Assembly: GCA_946480705.1 (NCBI GenBank)
Contig: CAMLLF010000018.1
Location: 1-15,534 of the forward strand
DNA length: 15,534 nt
Direction: 5' to 3'
DNA from: an uncultured Lysobacteraceae bacterium
GTDB taxonomy: Bacteria; Pseudomonadota; Gammaproteobacteria; Xanthomonadales; Rhodanobacteraceae
This document shows, piece after piece, positions 7,042 through 15,534 of this stretch. Made by a program: the position numbers and the translations under genes. The notes beneath the pieces are model-generated. The model saw only the letters and a program-made list of their open reading frames with translations. It was not told the origin of the DNA and made no database searches. Every line of letters starts with the position of its first letter. The first letter of the stretch is position 1.

Positions 7042-8485
7042 ATGAAGATCAACATTGCAGCCCGGCAAGCCAAGCTGGATCGTCTGCGTGGCGGGGGCGC
7101 CCCGCGCGCGCTTGAGCTGTGTTCTGGCTGCGGTGGCATGTCCCTCGGAATGGAGGCCGCGGGGTTCGAACTGGTGTGCCACGTCGAGTTCGATGAGACG
7201 GCGGCAGCCAGCTACGCCTTGAACTTCAAACCGCCAGTCGGTGTGCAAAAGGCAGCGTGGAGCTTGGCTCGCGACATGGTGACGTCAGACCCCATCACCC
7301 TGGTCAAAGAGATCGGATTGGCCGGTGCAGTTGTTAACCAGTTCGACGTGCTGGCTGCAGGTTTGCCATGTCAAGCTTTTGCTCGGATCGGCCGATCGAA
7401 GCTGCGCTCGGTGACCGGCGACGACGAAGCCTATGTAAATGATCCACGTGCCAAGCTTTATCAGCGGTTCCTTCAATACGTCGAAGCAGTTCAGCCAGTA
7501 GCGATTCTGATTGAGAATGTTCCAGACATTCTCAATCACGGGGGGCATAACGTTCCCGAGGAGATCTGCCAGACACTTGAAACACTGGGCTATAGCGCCC
7601 GAGCGCTTGTTCCTGGTCGCCATCGACAGCTCGCTGGGTTTCGCCCCGGGGTTTCCCGAACCAAGCCATGGCGCCAAATTGCCCTCGGGTTACGAGAGTG
7701 CGCGATCAGTCGCGTTGAAGCATGTTCCCAGGAATGGCTCACGCTTCAGCGAGACACCCCGAGCCTGCAGTGGGTTGCCGGCGGCTGTGTCGGTCAAAGC
7801 TGCGCTCGGCGACTTGCCACGCATCAGGGAACACTTCTCCGCCCCAACAGTTATGCGCCGGCGCAAGCTGACAGATCGTCTGCCGTACTCCAATTCCACT
7901 GAACTCAGCGCCTATGCGAAGAAGATGCGGGCTTGGCCAGGCCACGAAATTTCCAACACCAGCACAGATGGTCACATCGTGCGGATCACGCCTCGAGATT
8001 TCGAAATTTTCTGCCGCATGGAGCATGGCGGCGACTACCCACACGCGAGCGCCGTAGCTGAAAAAGTATTCAAGGAGCAGCTTGAGGCACTGCCCAATCC
8101 CCCCCGCAAGGGCTCCAAGGCTTGGCAGGAGCTGCGCGCCAAATGCGTGCCGCCCTACGATTCGACCAAGTTCCCGAACAAGTGGTGGAAACTGAGTCCA
8201 TCGTTGCCCTCTCGAACGCTCACAGCGCACATGGGCAAGGACACCTATTCCCACATCCACTGGGATAGTTCGCAGAGAAGAACTGTTTCAGTGCGGGAGG
8301 CAGCAAGGCTGCAGTCCTTCCCTGACAGCTTCCAGTTTGCAGGAGCCATGAACTCGGCGTTCCGACAGATTGGCAACGCCGTGCCGCCCCTGCTCGCAGA
8401 GGCGGTAGCCCATCGGCTGAAGCAGGACCTGCAGCGCGAGCCGGTGCAGCCAATCCAGCGCAAGTCCGACTTCGAAGCCGCCTGA
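7042..8485 (+). pseudogene. dcm: C5-cytosine DNA methyltransferase (Dcm-like), broken by a frameshifting internal deletion
   Basis: The first frame (from ATG 7042) encodes motif I (LELCSGCGGMSLG, residues 25-37), motif IV with catalytic C110 (AGLPCQAF) and motif VI ENV (158-160), and stays recognisable to about R187 (base 7602). It then becomes nonsense and ends at 7902. From about 7601 the +1 frame resumes with ERLFLVAID, continues through the target-recognition region, and ends with motif IX (TVSVREAARLQSFPD) and motif X (FRQIGNAVPP), stopping at 8485. In intact relatives roughly 15 residues including motif VIII (a VPQxRER segment) sit between GYSAR and ERLFLV; here they are missing. An estimated loss of about 47 bp fits both the gap and the frame change. 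Without motif VIII and with split frames, activity is unlikely. The alternative is an assembly fault, or two separately translated pieces, since an ATG at 7511 opens the second frame. Confidence 0.88.
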
Positions 8486-8601
8486 GATTGCGGCGGATGC
8501 TCCTGACCGTGGGTGTTCGACCAAGAAGCTTAGCCTGTGCGCATCGATGGAAGCATTAGCTGATTCGAGTGCCTAGTCCGCAAGGAGGGCCCGCCCGTCT
8601 G

Positions 8602-10080
8602 ATGAAATACGAATCGAATCCACCAGACGCCGCTTCGCTGATGATGTCGGCTCGCAGTTTCGGCAAGTATGACTTACCGGGCGCCCTCGCCGATCTGATC
8701 GACAACAGCATCAAGGCAGGCGCCCATGAGATCACCCTGACTTGCTGCTACAACGGCGGTGATCCTGAAATACGAGTGCGCGACAACGGCCACGGTCTGT
8801 CGAGTCGGGCACTGCGGGACGCAATGCGGCCTGCGAGCAGCAACCCTTTGGCGGAGCGATCACCCGATGACCTCGGCCGGTTTGGTTGGGGCATGAAATC
8901 GGCCTCCTTTTCTCAGTGCGCGCGCCTAACGGTTCTGAGCCGACAGGGTCATGAGTTGACCGGCTGTGTCTGGGATCTTGCGGACGTGGACGCTTGGCGC
9001 ATGGGCGTGCTTGATGTCGATGAAATCGTGGCGATGTCCTCACCCGAACTGCTCGCGGCGGATGGGGTCGAGGTAGTCTGGTCGAACTGTGACCGCCTTT
9101 CAGAGAATGGGTCCCTCAGCCAATCCGAATTCAACGCGCTGATTGTCCACGCGAGCAACCGATTGGCACTGACCTTTCACCGGTATCTCTCCGGAGAGGT
9201 GCGCGGCAAGCGTCTAACTATCAGCCTCAACAACCGCTATATAGAAGCGCTGGACCCGTTCTACCAGCATCACGAAGCGACACAGCATCTGGAGGCAGAG
9301 TCGTTAGAGATTGGCGGGAGAACCATCGACATCCAGCCCTTTGTACTTCCGCATTACTCGAAGCTGCTGCCCAATCAGTACGATCAGCTTGGTGGCGAAG
9401 AAGGGTTTCTCCGTAATCAAGGGTTCTACGTCTACCGAAACCACCGACTCATCATCAGCGGAACTTGGTTCAGGCTGATGCGACACGGCGAGCTGTCGCA
9501 GCTCGTACGCATCCGTGTGGACATCCCCAACGCTCTGGACCACATCTGGAAGATCACCATCGACAAGTCGGATGCTCAGCTCCCAGCAGCGCTGCGTAAC
9601 CGTCTGCGCCAGCTTGTCGAGGGGCTCCGCTCGCGTTCTTCCCGCGTTTACCGCTCGCGAGGGGGGCGGCTCGACCGTGCAAACACAACCTCGGTTTGGA
9701 ATCGCTACGCGCGCGACGGCGAGGTGCGCTACGTGATAAATCGCGCACATCCGGTGGTCGAAGCTCTCCTAAATGCAGGGGGCAGGGATCAGAAGCAGGT
9801 TGCTAGTGCCGCGTTGAAGGTGATCGAGCAGGCCTTCCCGGTAACTGCATTTAGTCAGGATGCCACGCGCGCGCTTGACGCGATACATCAGACGCTGGCC
9901 GACCCAGTCGCCTTCAAGGCGGATCTAATCGCTACGCTTCCTTCACTGCTGGCGCAGGTCGACGGCGATCTGGCTGCCCTTGAGAAGTTGCTGAGGATCA
10001 CCGAGCCGTGGTGCGAGGCTTGGGGCGCTACTGAAACCGTACTCAAAGAAAAGGGGTGGGTAGATGCGCGATCTAAGTAG
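8602..10080 (+). CDS. MORC/MutL-like GHKL ATPase of a restriction-modification cassette
   Basis: A 492-residue protein whose first about 220 residues are a GHKL (HSP90/MutL/MORC) ATPase. The N box is ALADLIDNSIKAGA (D31, D34, N35). The G1 box RDNGHG (60-65) contacts adenine, and the G2 box GRFGWGMKSAS (92-102) with K99 closes the ATP lid. MRPASSNPLAERSPDDLGRFG is characteristic of the MORC-like branch found in bacterial restriction loci. The ATPase region is followed by an S5-like middle region and an uncharacterised helical C-terminus. Such ATPases dimerise on ATP binding and are thought to clamp or remodel DNA, here probably working with the helicase and nuclease downstream. The start is ATG 8602, with AAGGAGGG at 8582-8589 at a rather long spacing; GTG 8569 would add 11 residues. 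The reading frame is intact and its 3' end overlaps the next gene by 17 bp. Confidence 0.88.
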   Translation: MKYESNPPDAASLMMSARSFGKYDLPGALADLIDNSIKAGAHEITLTCCYNGGDPEIRVRDNGHGLSSRALRDAMRPASSNPLAERSPDDLGRFGWGMKSASFSQCARLTVLSRQGHELTGCVWDLADVDAWRMGVLDVDEIVAMSSPELLAADGVEVVWSNCDRLSENGSLSQSEFNALIVHASNRLALTFHRYLSGEVRGKRLTISLNNRYIEALDPFYQHHEATQHLEAESLEIGGRTIDIQPFVLPHYSKLLPNQYDQLGGEEGFLRNQGFYVYRNHRLIISGTWFRLMRHGELSQLVRIRVDIPNALDHIWKITIDKSDAQLPAALRNRLRQLVEGLRSRSSRVYRSRGGRLDRANTTSVWNRYARDGEVRYVINRAHPVVEALLNAGGRDQKQVASAALKVIEQAFPVTAFSQDATRALDAIHQTLADPVAFKADLIATLPSLLAQVDGDLAALEKLLRITEPWCEAWGATETVLKEKGWVDARSK

Positions 10081-12745
10081 CGAACTGGCCTTTCTAACGC
10101 TTAACCTCGGTAAGAAGTACGCGGACCACGTCAACAACGGTTGCGCTCTTCCGGACGGCGCGATCGCTGCTGAGATCGCAGGCTCACCATTCAAATTCGA
10201 CGATGAGGAACTGGCCGCGCTCCTGCGCTGCCTGGAGGCCAGCTTTACCACCACTCAGACGCGTGGCTACTCAGTCTTCAGCGACTTCAGGCCGTGGCTG
10301 ACGGAGAACAGCGGCTCGATCGATTTCTACTACTGGAACCGGCTGAAGCGGTACTACCTTGAAGGTGGCTCCCTGGCCGCACCAGTTGTCGCCACGCTCG
10401 ACAGCGTAACAAACGAAATCCTTGACTTCTCTGGCAACCCACTTACGCCAGATGTCGGGTCCCGGCGTGGCATGGTCATGGGGCACGTGCAGTCCGGCAA
10501 GACGACCAATTATTCGGCTCTGATCTGCAAAGCGGCCGACACGGGCTACCGCACCATCATCCTGCTGGCAGGAATCACCAACAGTCTGCGCGCCCAAACC
10601 CAGGAACGACTGGACGAGACATTCATCGGTAAGAAGTCCATTTTTCACGCCCTCGCGGCTGAACCTCTACCGATCCTGACGTACGCTATCAAGAAGCGGT
10701 TTCCAGCTTACGGCACGTCTCGTGACAAGGACTTCACTCGAGATCCCGGCGCCGGTGTCGTCTTCAGCCTCGCCGCGCACAACGAGCCGATCATCTTCGT
10801 CTGCAAGAAGAATAAGGCGCCGCTGTCGAAGTTGCGTGACTGGCTGATAGAGCAAGGGCACGGCGGCATCATCACTTCACCGTTGCTGCTTATAGACGAC
10901 GAGGCGGACAACGCCTCGATCAATACTTCGAAGGATCCGAAGGCCACCACTGCAATTAATGCAGTGATACGGGAAATTCTCGCGCTCTTCGAGCGGAGGT
11001 CCTACATTGGCTACACCGCCACCCCGTTCGCGAACATCTTCATCGATCCTGACAGCAACGACGAGATGCTGAAGGACGACCTGTTTCCGAAACACTTCAT
11101 CAAGGCGCTCGATCCCCCCAACACCTACGTCGGTGCCTCGCGAGTTTTCGCCGACGATGGCGACCTGCGCGAACCGATGGTCGAAGTGGTGAGTGACTAT
11201 GTCCCGCACCTTCCGCTGAGCCACAAGGCGGACCACTCGGTGACACTGCCACCGTCGCTGCTGGCGGCGGTTCGGGTCTTTGTGCTTACGCGCGCCATTC
11301 GAATCCTGCGCGGCCAGGGTCGCGACCACTGCACAATGATGATCAATGTGAGCCGCTTCAACGCCATACAGGACAAGATTCACGGTGAGGTCTACGTCTA
11401 CCTCCAGACGCTTCAGAACGCTGCCGCCCTGGCCATGGGGTCTGAGGCGCTGAAGGACCCAACAATTGCCGAGTTAAATGACGACTTCGACCGCGAGTTT
11501 GGCAAAGGGCAGGAGTCCTTCGAGGCCGTCCGCACCGTACTGGCGGAGGCAGCGCGAATTCAGACCCGGACAGTGAACATGAAGGGTGGCGTCCTGGACT
11601 ATCGCGCGCACCGCGAGAACGGGTTGCATGTGATCGCGATCGGAGGTCTCGCGCTTTCCCGGGGCCTGACGCTAGATGGTCTGACGGTATCGTACATACT
11701 GCGAAACACCGCGGCTTCCGACACGCTTATGCAGATGGCCCGCTGGTTCGGCTATCGACCGGGCTACGAGGACATATGCCGCGTCTATCTGCCGAAGTTG
11801 GCCTTCGACCATTATCGCGAGATCAACGTTGCAATCGAGGAGCTTCGCAGCGAGGTGCGCCGGATGCACAACCTTGGCATGACGCCGGAGCACTTTGGGC
11901 TAAAGGTTCGGGAAAGCCCAACTGCTATCCGTATTACCGCGGCCAATAAGATGCGCACTGCGACCCAGATGAAGATTGCGCAGGACTACTCTGTGCGGCA
12001 TCTCGAAGGGTACATCTTGCCGAATAATCAACAGGTCAATAGGACCAACCTCGAAGCTGTCAGGGCCTTCGTCGCGGAGCTTGGGACGCCATCCGGAAAA
12101 TCGTCGTTCCAGGCGGAAGTCTGGGAAAATCAGTCCGGTCGCTCAGTCATGGCCCTGTTGAAGGCCTTCAAGTTTTCTCCGGCTCATGCGGATCTGGGGC
12201 CGATCAGCGGCGAAGTGAGTCTCTTCATGGACTACTTCGCCGACCGCATGCGGGACGAAATGTCCGAGTGGGACGTAGCCATCCCACATCCTGCTGGTGG
12301 CGAACCGAAACCGATCCTGAGAGCTGATCTTTCCTTCCCGCTGCGCAAGCGAGCGTCTGGTGATGTGAGCGCTGGCGGTTTCCGAATCACCGGTGGTCGC
12401 AACCGGGTTGCTGATCCAAGCGACGCGCAGATCTGCTTGGATGGAGATCAGATTGCTGCCGCCGATGCAGACAAGGCCAGCGGCCTGCTTCGTGGAGACA
12501 AGGCCTACTGTGCTCAGCGTCGTCGACCAATGTTGCTGATCCACGTCTTCACGACCGACGGAGGTGTGGCGAATCTGAACCTCGAAGGGCCAGTCGTTAC
12601 GCTGAGCTTCTGCCTTCCGTCAACCGAAAAGTCCACAAACGAGCGGAGCTATCAAGTCAACGCTGTGTACCGGAAGCAGGTCGAAGAGGCGTTTGCCAGC
12701 GAAGCTGACGACGATGACGCAGCCGTTCACGCCGGAGAAATTTGA
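10064..12745 (+). CDS. Z1 domain-containing superfamily II helicase-like ATPase
   Basis: An 893-residue protein. Walker A is GHVQSGKTT (residues 140-148), and the Walker B region is LLLIDDEAD with D278, D279 and E280. Motif III is GYTATPFANIF from G316. The late motifs, around ALSRGLTLDGLTVSYILR and QMARWFGYRPGYED (from Q557), include the arginine-finger-type motif VI. The RGLTLDGL and QMARWFGYR elements mark the Z1 domain, found in helicase-like proteins of restriction and phage-defence loci. Its likely role is ATP-driven movement or remodelling on DNA, coupled to the GHKL ATPase and the PD-(D/E)XK protein. It starts inside the end of the ATPase gene, with an AAGGGGTGGG ribosome site, and its stop overlaps the next ATG by one base. 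The whole frame is open at the usual family length. Confidence 0.92.
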   Translation: MRDLSSELAFLTLNLGKKYADHVNNGCALPDGAIAAEIAGSPFKFDDEELAALLRCLEASFTTTQTRGYSVFSDFRPWLTENSGSIDFYYWNRLKRYYLEGGSLAAPVVATLDSVTNEILDFSGNPLTPDVGSRRGMVMGHVQSGKTTNYSALICKAADTGYRTIILLAGITNSLRAQTQERLDETFIGKKSIFHALAAEPLPILTYAIKKRFPAYGTSRDKDFTRDPGAGVVFSLAAHNEPIIFVCKKNKAPLSKLRDWLIEQGHGGIITSPLLLIDDEADNASINTSKDPKATTAINAVIREILALFERRSYIGYTATPFANIFIDPDSNDEMLKDDLFPKHFIKALDPPNTYVGASRVFADDGDLREPMVEVVSDYVPHLPLSHKADHSVTLPPSLLAAVRVFVLTRAIRILRGQGRDHCTMMINVSRFNAIQDKIHGEVYVYLQTLQNAAALAMGSEALKDPTIAELNDDFDREFGKGQESFEAVRTVLAEAARIQTRTVNMKGGVLDYRAHRENGLHVIAIGGLALSRGLTLDGLTVSYILRNTAASDTLMQMARWFGYRPGYEDICRVYLPKLAFDHYREINVAIEELRSEVRRMHNLGMTPEHFGLKVRESPTAIRITAANKMRTATQMKIAQDYSVRHLEGYILPNNQQVNRTNLEAVRAFVAELGTPSGKSSFQAEVWENQSGRSVMALLKAFKFSPAHADLGPISGEVSLFMDYFADRMRDEMSEWDVAIPHPAGGEPKPILRADLSFPLRKRASGDVSAGGFRITGGRNRVADPSDAQICLDGDQIAAADADKASGLLRGDKAYCAQRRRPMLLIHVFTTDGGVANLNLEGPVVTLSFCLPSTEKSTNERSYQVNAVYRKQVEEAFASEADDDDAAVHAGEI

Positions 12746-13728
12746 TGGACGAGAGCGACTGGAGAAACATTGCTCCCGCATTCGACCCGCATGCCGATAA
12801 CGTCCGGCGCGCTTCGTCTACGCATCCACTCGATTTCTACCGCGGCCGCAATCACGTAGGTCAGTACATATTTTCGCTCACTGCCGACAGCGGCTGTCGC
12901 GAGCTACCGAAACCACCCAAACTTAACGAGATAGACGTTTCCGTTGAGCGACGCCCCGTCGACGGTGCGCGACTTGTCCTGACGCTTGAAGACCGCGATC
13001 AGTTCGAAATCTTTCGAACATTGTGCGACTACCTGCTCGAAGCTACAGCTGACCATCCGCGCGGCGCTAATGGCTCAGGTTTGCGCTTGGTGCTGCTTCG
13101 CCTGGCCGACTGGCACAACATGCTCCGACGACGCCGTGACAGTCATCTAACAACTGAGGAGACTATCGGTCTTGTCGGTGAGCTGCTATTTCTTCGCGAC
13201 CAAGTGATGCCTCGTCTTGATGCTGCGGGAAGCGTATCCGCTTGGAGCGGTGCACAGCGCAACGAGCAGGACTTCGTCTACGGTATTTGGCAAGTCGAGG
13301 TAAAGACGCAGCTTTCCACCTCGGACCATCGGCTACAGATATCGTCGGAAGCGCAGCTTGACACGGCGGGCAGCAGCCTCCTGCTATGCCATCAGACTGT
13401 GGCTCGTGCGCCTGCGAGTAGCGGCGCAATCTCGCTCAATGCCCTCATAGACGACCTCACGCGGAAGTTTACAACCGCCGGACCGGCAGTCCTCGAACAA
13501 TTCGAGTTTGCGCTGGAGGCTTGCCGCTACGCCCGCCGCGATGAGTACAACGAGCCGGAATGGCTTCTAATTGACCGGCAGCTCTTCGAGGTGCGGAGTG
13601 ACTTTCCGCGGATCATCCCGGCAATGCTGCCGGCCGGAGTTCATGCGGTGTCCTACGCAATTCTATTGAGCGCTTGCCAAGGCTTCGCCGTCGATCTAGA
13701 TATCACTCTGGCGAAGGTCTTCGCATGA
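12745..13728 (+). CDS. PD-(D/E)XK nuclease-fold protein (DUF4420 family), likely restriction nuclease
   Basis: A 327-residue protein. The conserved core runs GLVGELLFL (E146), SAWSGAQRNEQDF (D176) and QVEVKTQ (E185, K187). Together these form the E...D-x8-E-x-K arrangement of PD-(D/E)XK restriction endonuclease folds, with the EVKT spelling typical of DUF4420. All expected catalytic residues are present, so it is probably an active Mg-dependent nuclease and the likely cutting subunit of this cassette; target and cut type cannot be read from sequence. ATG 12745 overlaps the Z1 stop (TGATG), with GGAG at 12733-12736, which suggests translational coupling. A TTG at 12742 is an unneeded alternative start. 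Its 3' end overlaps the AIPR gene by 4 bp. Confidence 0.88.
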   Translation: MDESDWRNIAPAFDPHADNVRRASSTHPLDFYRGRNHVGQYIFSLTADSGCRELPKPPKLNEIDVSVERRPVDGARLVLTLEDRDQFEIFRTLCDYLLEATADHPRGANGSGLRLVLLRLADWHNMLRRRRDSHLTTEETIGLVGELLFLRDQVMPRLDAAGSVSAWSGAQRNEQDFVYGIWQVEVKTQLSTSDHRLQISSEAQLDTAGSSLLLCHQTVARAPASSGAISLNALIDDLTRKFTTAGPAVLEQFEFALEACRYARRDEYNEPEWLLIDRQLFEVRSDFPRIIPAMLPAGVHAVSYAILLSACQGFAVDLDITLAKVFA

Positions 13729-15534
13729 GTGCATCCGATCTCGACGATGCTTACGACCGCTTTCGGGAGGATTTGTTGTTCGAAGCAGAGGCGTCTGCGG
13801 AACCGCAGGCCGCGGCCTTCTTCAGGCTATATGCCAAGTTGGCGGCGGAAAACGGCGATTGCATCGACCTCACCTACTCCCCTGCTCGCAACGAAGGGCG
13901 CGGCGTCTACCAAGTTGATGGTTTCGCCCTTGAGCGCGAGCGCGGAGACCTTTTTCTCGCGATCTGTGACTTCCGCGCGGGACCACAGCTAGAACCTCTC
14001 AACGCCGCTCGGATCGATGCTCTGTTCGAACGTGTCCGTCGCTTTTGCGAGCTGGCAGTGCAGCCGGCCTTCATCAATGCAGTAGACGAAACCAGTCCGT
14101 CGTTTCAGGCGGCTTGGCCAATTTTCGATGGTCGCAGCCAAATCAAGCGGATCCGCGTTGTCGCTTTCTCAAACGCTCGGCTCTCGACGCGTCGCAAGCC
14201 GGAGATGACGGGGGAGGTTCTGGGCGTCCCGTTCGTGTGCAGCATCCTTGATTTTGCGCGTTACACGGACATTCTCAACGCCAAGGCTGGGGTTGAGCCG
14301 ATCGAGATCAACGTCACGGCCCTTAATGGCGCGCCACTTCCATGTTTGCCCGCGCACAGTATCGACGGCGAGCACACGTCATATCTTGTAGCTGTACCTG
14401 GAACTTTTCTGGCTGAAATCTACAGTCTCTACGGCGCTACTCTGCTAGAGCAAAACGTCCGCACCTTCCTCCAGGCGAGGACCAAGGTCAACGCCGGCAT
14501 AATCAGAACGCTGGAGACGGCGCCGGAGATGTTCTTCGCCTATAACAATGGTCTCACTGCGACCGCCGCCGGTGTCACTATCAAGCCGATGCTTGGTGGC
14601 GGGCTCGGTATTGCTTCGATCGACAATCTCCAGATCGTCAACGGTGGCCAGACAACTGCGTCAATCCTCTACGCTAGCGATAGTCAGAGAAAAGATCGAC
14701 GGGCAGATCTCTCTCGCGTCTTTGTTCAGATGAAACTGTCGGTAGTGAATCCCGAACGCATTGAGGAGGTGGTGCCGCTAATTTCGCGGTACGCCAACAC
14801 CCAGAACAAGATCAGCGAAGCGGATTTCTTCTCGAGCCACCCAATCCATCTCGTGCTCGAGCGAATTTCACGGACCCACACAGCGCCACCCAGGGCGGGT
14901 GCGCTTTCCGGATCGAAATGGTTCTACGAACGCGCACGCGGTCAGTATCGTGATCGTTTGGCATACGGGAGTCAGGCCGAACGCAGACGCTTCGAGTTGG
15001 AATTCCCCCGTGACCAGTTCATCGACAAGACAGATCTTGCGAAGTTCGAAGTGACCTTTGAGTGTCGGCCGCACATTGTCAGCCGCTTGGCGCAGAAGTG
15101 CTTTCTAGACTATGCCGAGAAGGCCGGGAAGGCATGGGAAGCGTCCGAGGCTAAGTTCAACGAGCGTTGGTTCCGGTCTGTCGTCGCCAAGGCGATTGTT
15201 TTCAAGAGCCTTGACCGTCTCATTGCTCGCGCGACTTGGTATCAGCAGGATCGCGGATTCAAGCTGCAGATCGTCACCTACTCAATCGCTTGGTTTGTTC
15301 ATCAACTCAAGGTTCGCAGTCGGGAACTCAACTTGGAAGTTATCTGGCAGCGCCAGGAGCTGCCTGCCGAGATTGCCGACGCCCTGGCGCAAATTGCCCG
15401 TCAAGTGGCCGAGACGATCAAGGACGCGCCGCCGCAGATGAAGAATGTCGGTGAATATTGCAAGCAGCAAGCCTGCTGGGCTGCGGTGTCAGCATCAAGC
15501 TATGCTTTCGAGGATCGTCTTGATGGGTTACTTG
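13725..15534 (+). CDS. AIPR-family (abortive phage infection resistance) protein, 3' end beyond the window
   Basis: An open frame from ATG 13725 runs 603 complete codons to the right edge without a stop. The middle holds the AIPR hallmarks: FFAYNNGLTATA (from F270), NLQIVNGGQTTASILYA (IVNGGQTT at 304-311) and RYANTQNKISEADFFSSHP. The family is named for abortive-infection phage resistance and recurs beside restriction, Z1 and GHKL genes; its biochemical activity is not firmly known to me. The start overlaps the preceding stop as ATGA, a coupling arrangement, so it is made together with the nuclease. The length seen is already close to that of full family members, so only a small C-terminal part is probably missing. 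No frameshift or missing motif was noticed. Confidence 0.9.
   Translation, partial: MSASDLDDAYDRFREDLLFEAEASAEPQAAAFFRLYAKLAAENGDCIDLTYSPARNEGRGVYQVDGFALERERGDLFLAICDFRAGPQLEPLNAARIDALFERVRRFCELAVQPAFINAVDETSPSFQAAWPIFDGRSQIKRIRVVAFSNARLSTRRKPEMTGEVLGVPFVCSILDFARYTDILNAKAGVEPIEINVTALNGAPLPCLPAHSIDGEHTSYLVAVPGTFLAEIYSLYGATLLEQNVRTFLQARTKVNAGIIRTLETAPEMFFAYNNGLTATAAGVTIKPMLGGGLGIASIDNLQIVNGGQTTASILYASDSQRKDRRADLSRVFVQMKLSVVNPERIEEVVPLISRYANTQNKISEADFFSSHPIHLVLERISRTHTAPPRAGALSGSKWFYERARGQYRDRLAYGSQAERRRFELEFPRDQFIDKTDLAKFEVTFECRPHIVSRLAQKCFLDYAEKAGKAWEASEAKFNERWFRSVVAKAIVFKSLDRLIARATWYQQDRGFKLQIVTYSIAWFVHQLKVRSRELNLEVIWQRQELPAEIADALAQIARQVAETIKDAPPQMKNVGEYCKQQACWAAVSASSYAFEDRLDGLL

Larger units (their letters stand above)
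4776..15534. other. Putative genomic (defence) island downstream of tRNA-Val; right end outside the window
   Basis: Left of this point the DNA is very GC-rich with strongly G/C-ended codons. To the right it holds more A/T, more mixed codons, a 740-bp stretch without a clear gene, and only accessory gene types (regulator, J-domain protein, restriction and phage-resistance genes). The change coincides with the tRNA-Val and its terminator, a common insertion point. No integrase, transposase or att repeat is visible here, so the island call is inference from composition, content and position. Confidence 0.5.

Noticed and set aside
7511..8485. Second half of the methylase as an independent gene starting at ATG 7511
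   Set aside because: The first about 30 codons overlap motif VI coding sequence in another frame and are not methylase-like. Naturally split m5C methylases exist (M.AquI), but the loss of motif VIII makes a broken gene the better reading.

Overview
The window reads as part of a GC-rich gammaproteobacterial chromosome. The gene order pilX-pilY1-pilE followed by tRNA genes, and the strongly G/C-ended codons, would suit the Xanthomonadales/Lysobacterales, but no species can be named from the sequence alone.

Bases 1 to about 4775 look like ancestral chromosome. They hold the 3' end of a pilX-like minor pilin gene, a complete pilY1 (calcium-binding adhesin and pilus tip/assembly protein) and a complete pilE-type pilin gene. 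An 11-bp perfect hairpin lies between pilY1 and pilE. These are followed by tRNA-Thr(CGU) and tRNA-Val(CAC), served by a good promoter with a GC-rich discriminator, and by a strong intrinsic terminator.

Downstream of the tRNA-Val and its terminator the base and codon composition visibly relaxes, and the content changes to accessory genes, as expected of a genomic island placed behind a tRNA. The first part is a divergent pair: a J-domain protein with two predicted membrane helices on the minus strand, and a small XRE-type regulator on the plus strand. The space between them holds a perfect 7-bp inverted repeat (operator candidate) and a hairpin that would bury the regulator's Shine-Dalgarno sequence. 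About 740 bp without a supportable gene follow.

From 6625 to the right edge all genes point the same way and form one defence cassette: vsr (T:G mismatch endonuclease), a broken C5-cytosine DNA methyltransferase, a MORC/MutL-like GHKL ATPase, a Z1-domain superfamily II helicase-like ATPase, a PD-(D/E)XK nuclease-fold protein (DUF4420 type) and an AIPR-family (abortive phage resistance) protein that runs off the window. The last four genes overlap one another by 17, 1 and 4 bases, so they are probably translationally coupled and work as one complex or pathway. I infer that the methylase marks host DNA, Vsr repairs the deamination products of that mark, and the ATPase, helicase, nuclease and AIPR proteins form the restriction or abortive-infection arm. 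Gene sets of this type have been predicted by comparative genomics of MORC-like ATPases in restriction-modification loci; I know of little direct biochemistry on them.

The most striking detail is that the methyltransferase carries an apparent internal deletion at about 7600, with an estimated loss of about 47 bp. It shifts the frame and removes conserved motif VIII, while every effector gene downstream stays open. Either the cassette tolerates loss of its methylase, or another methylase covers for it, or the assembly is wrong here.
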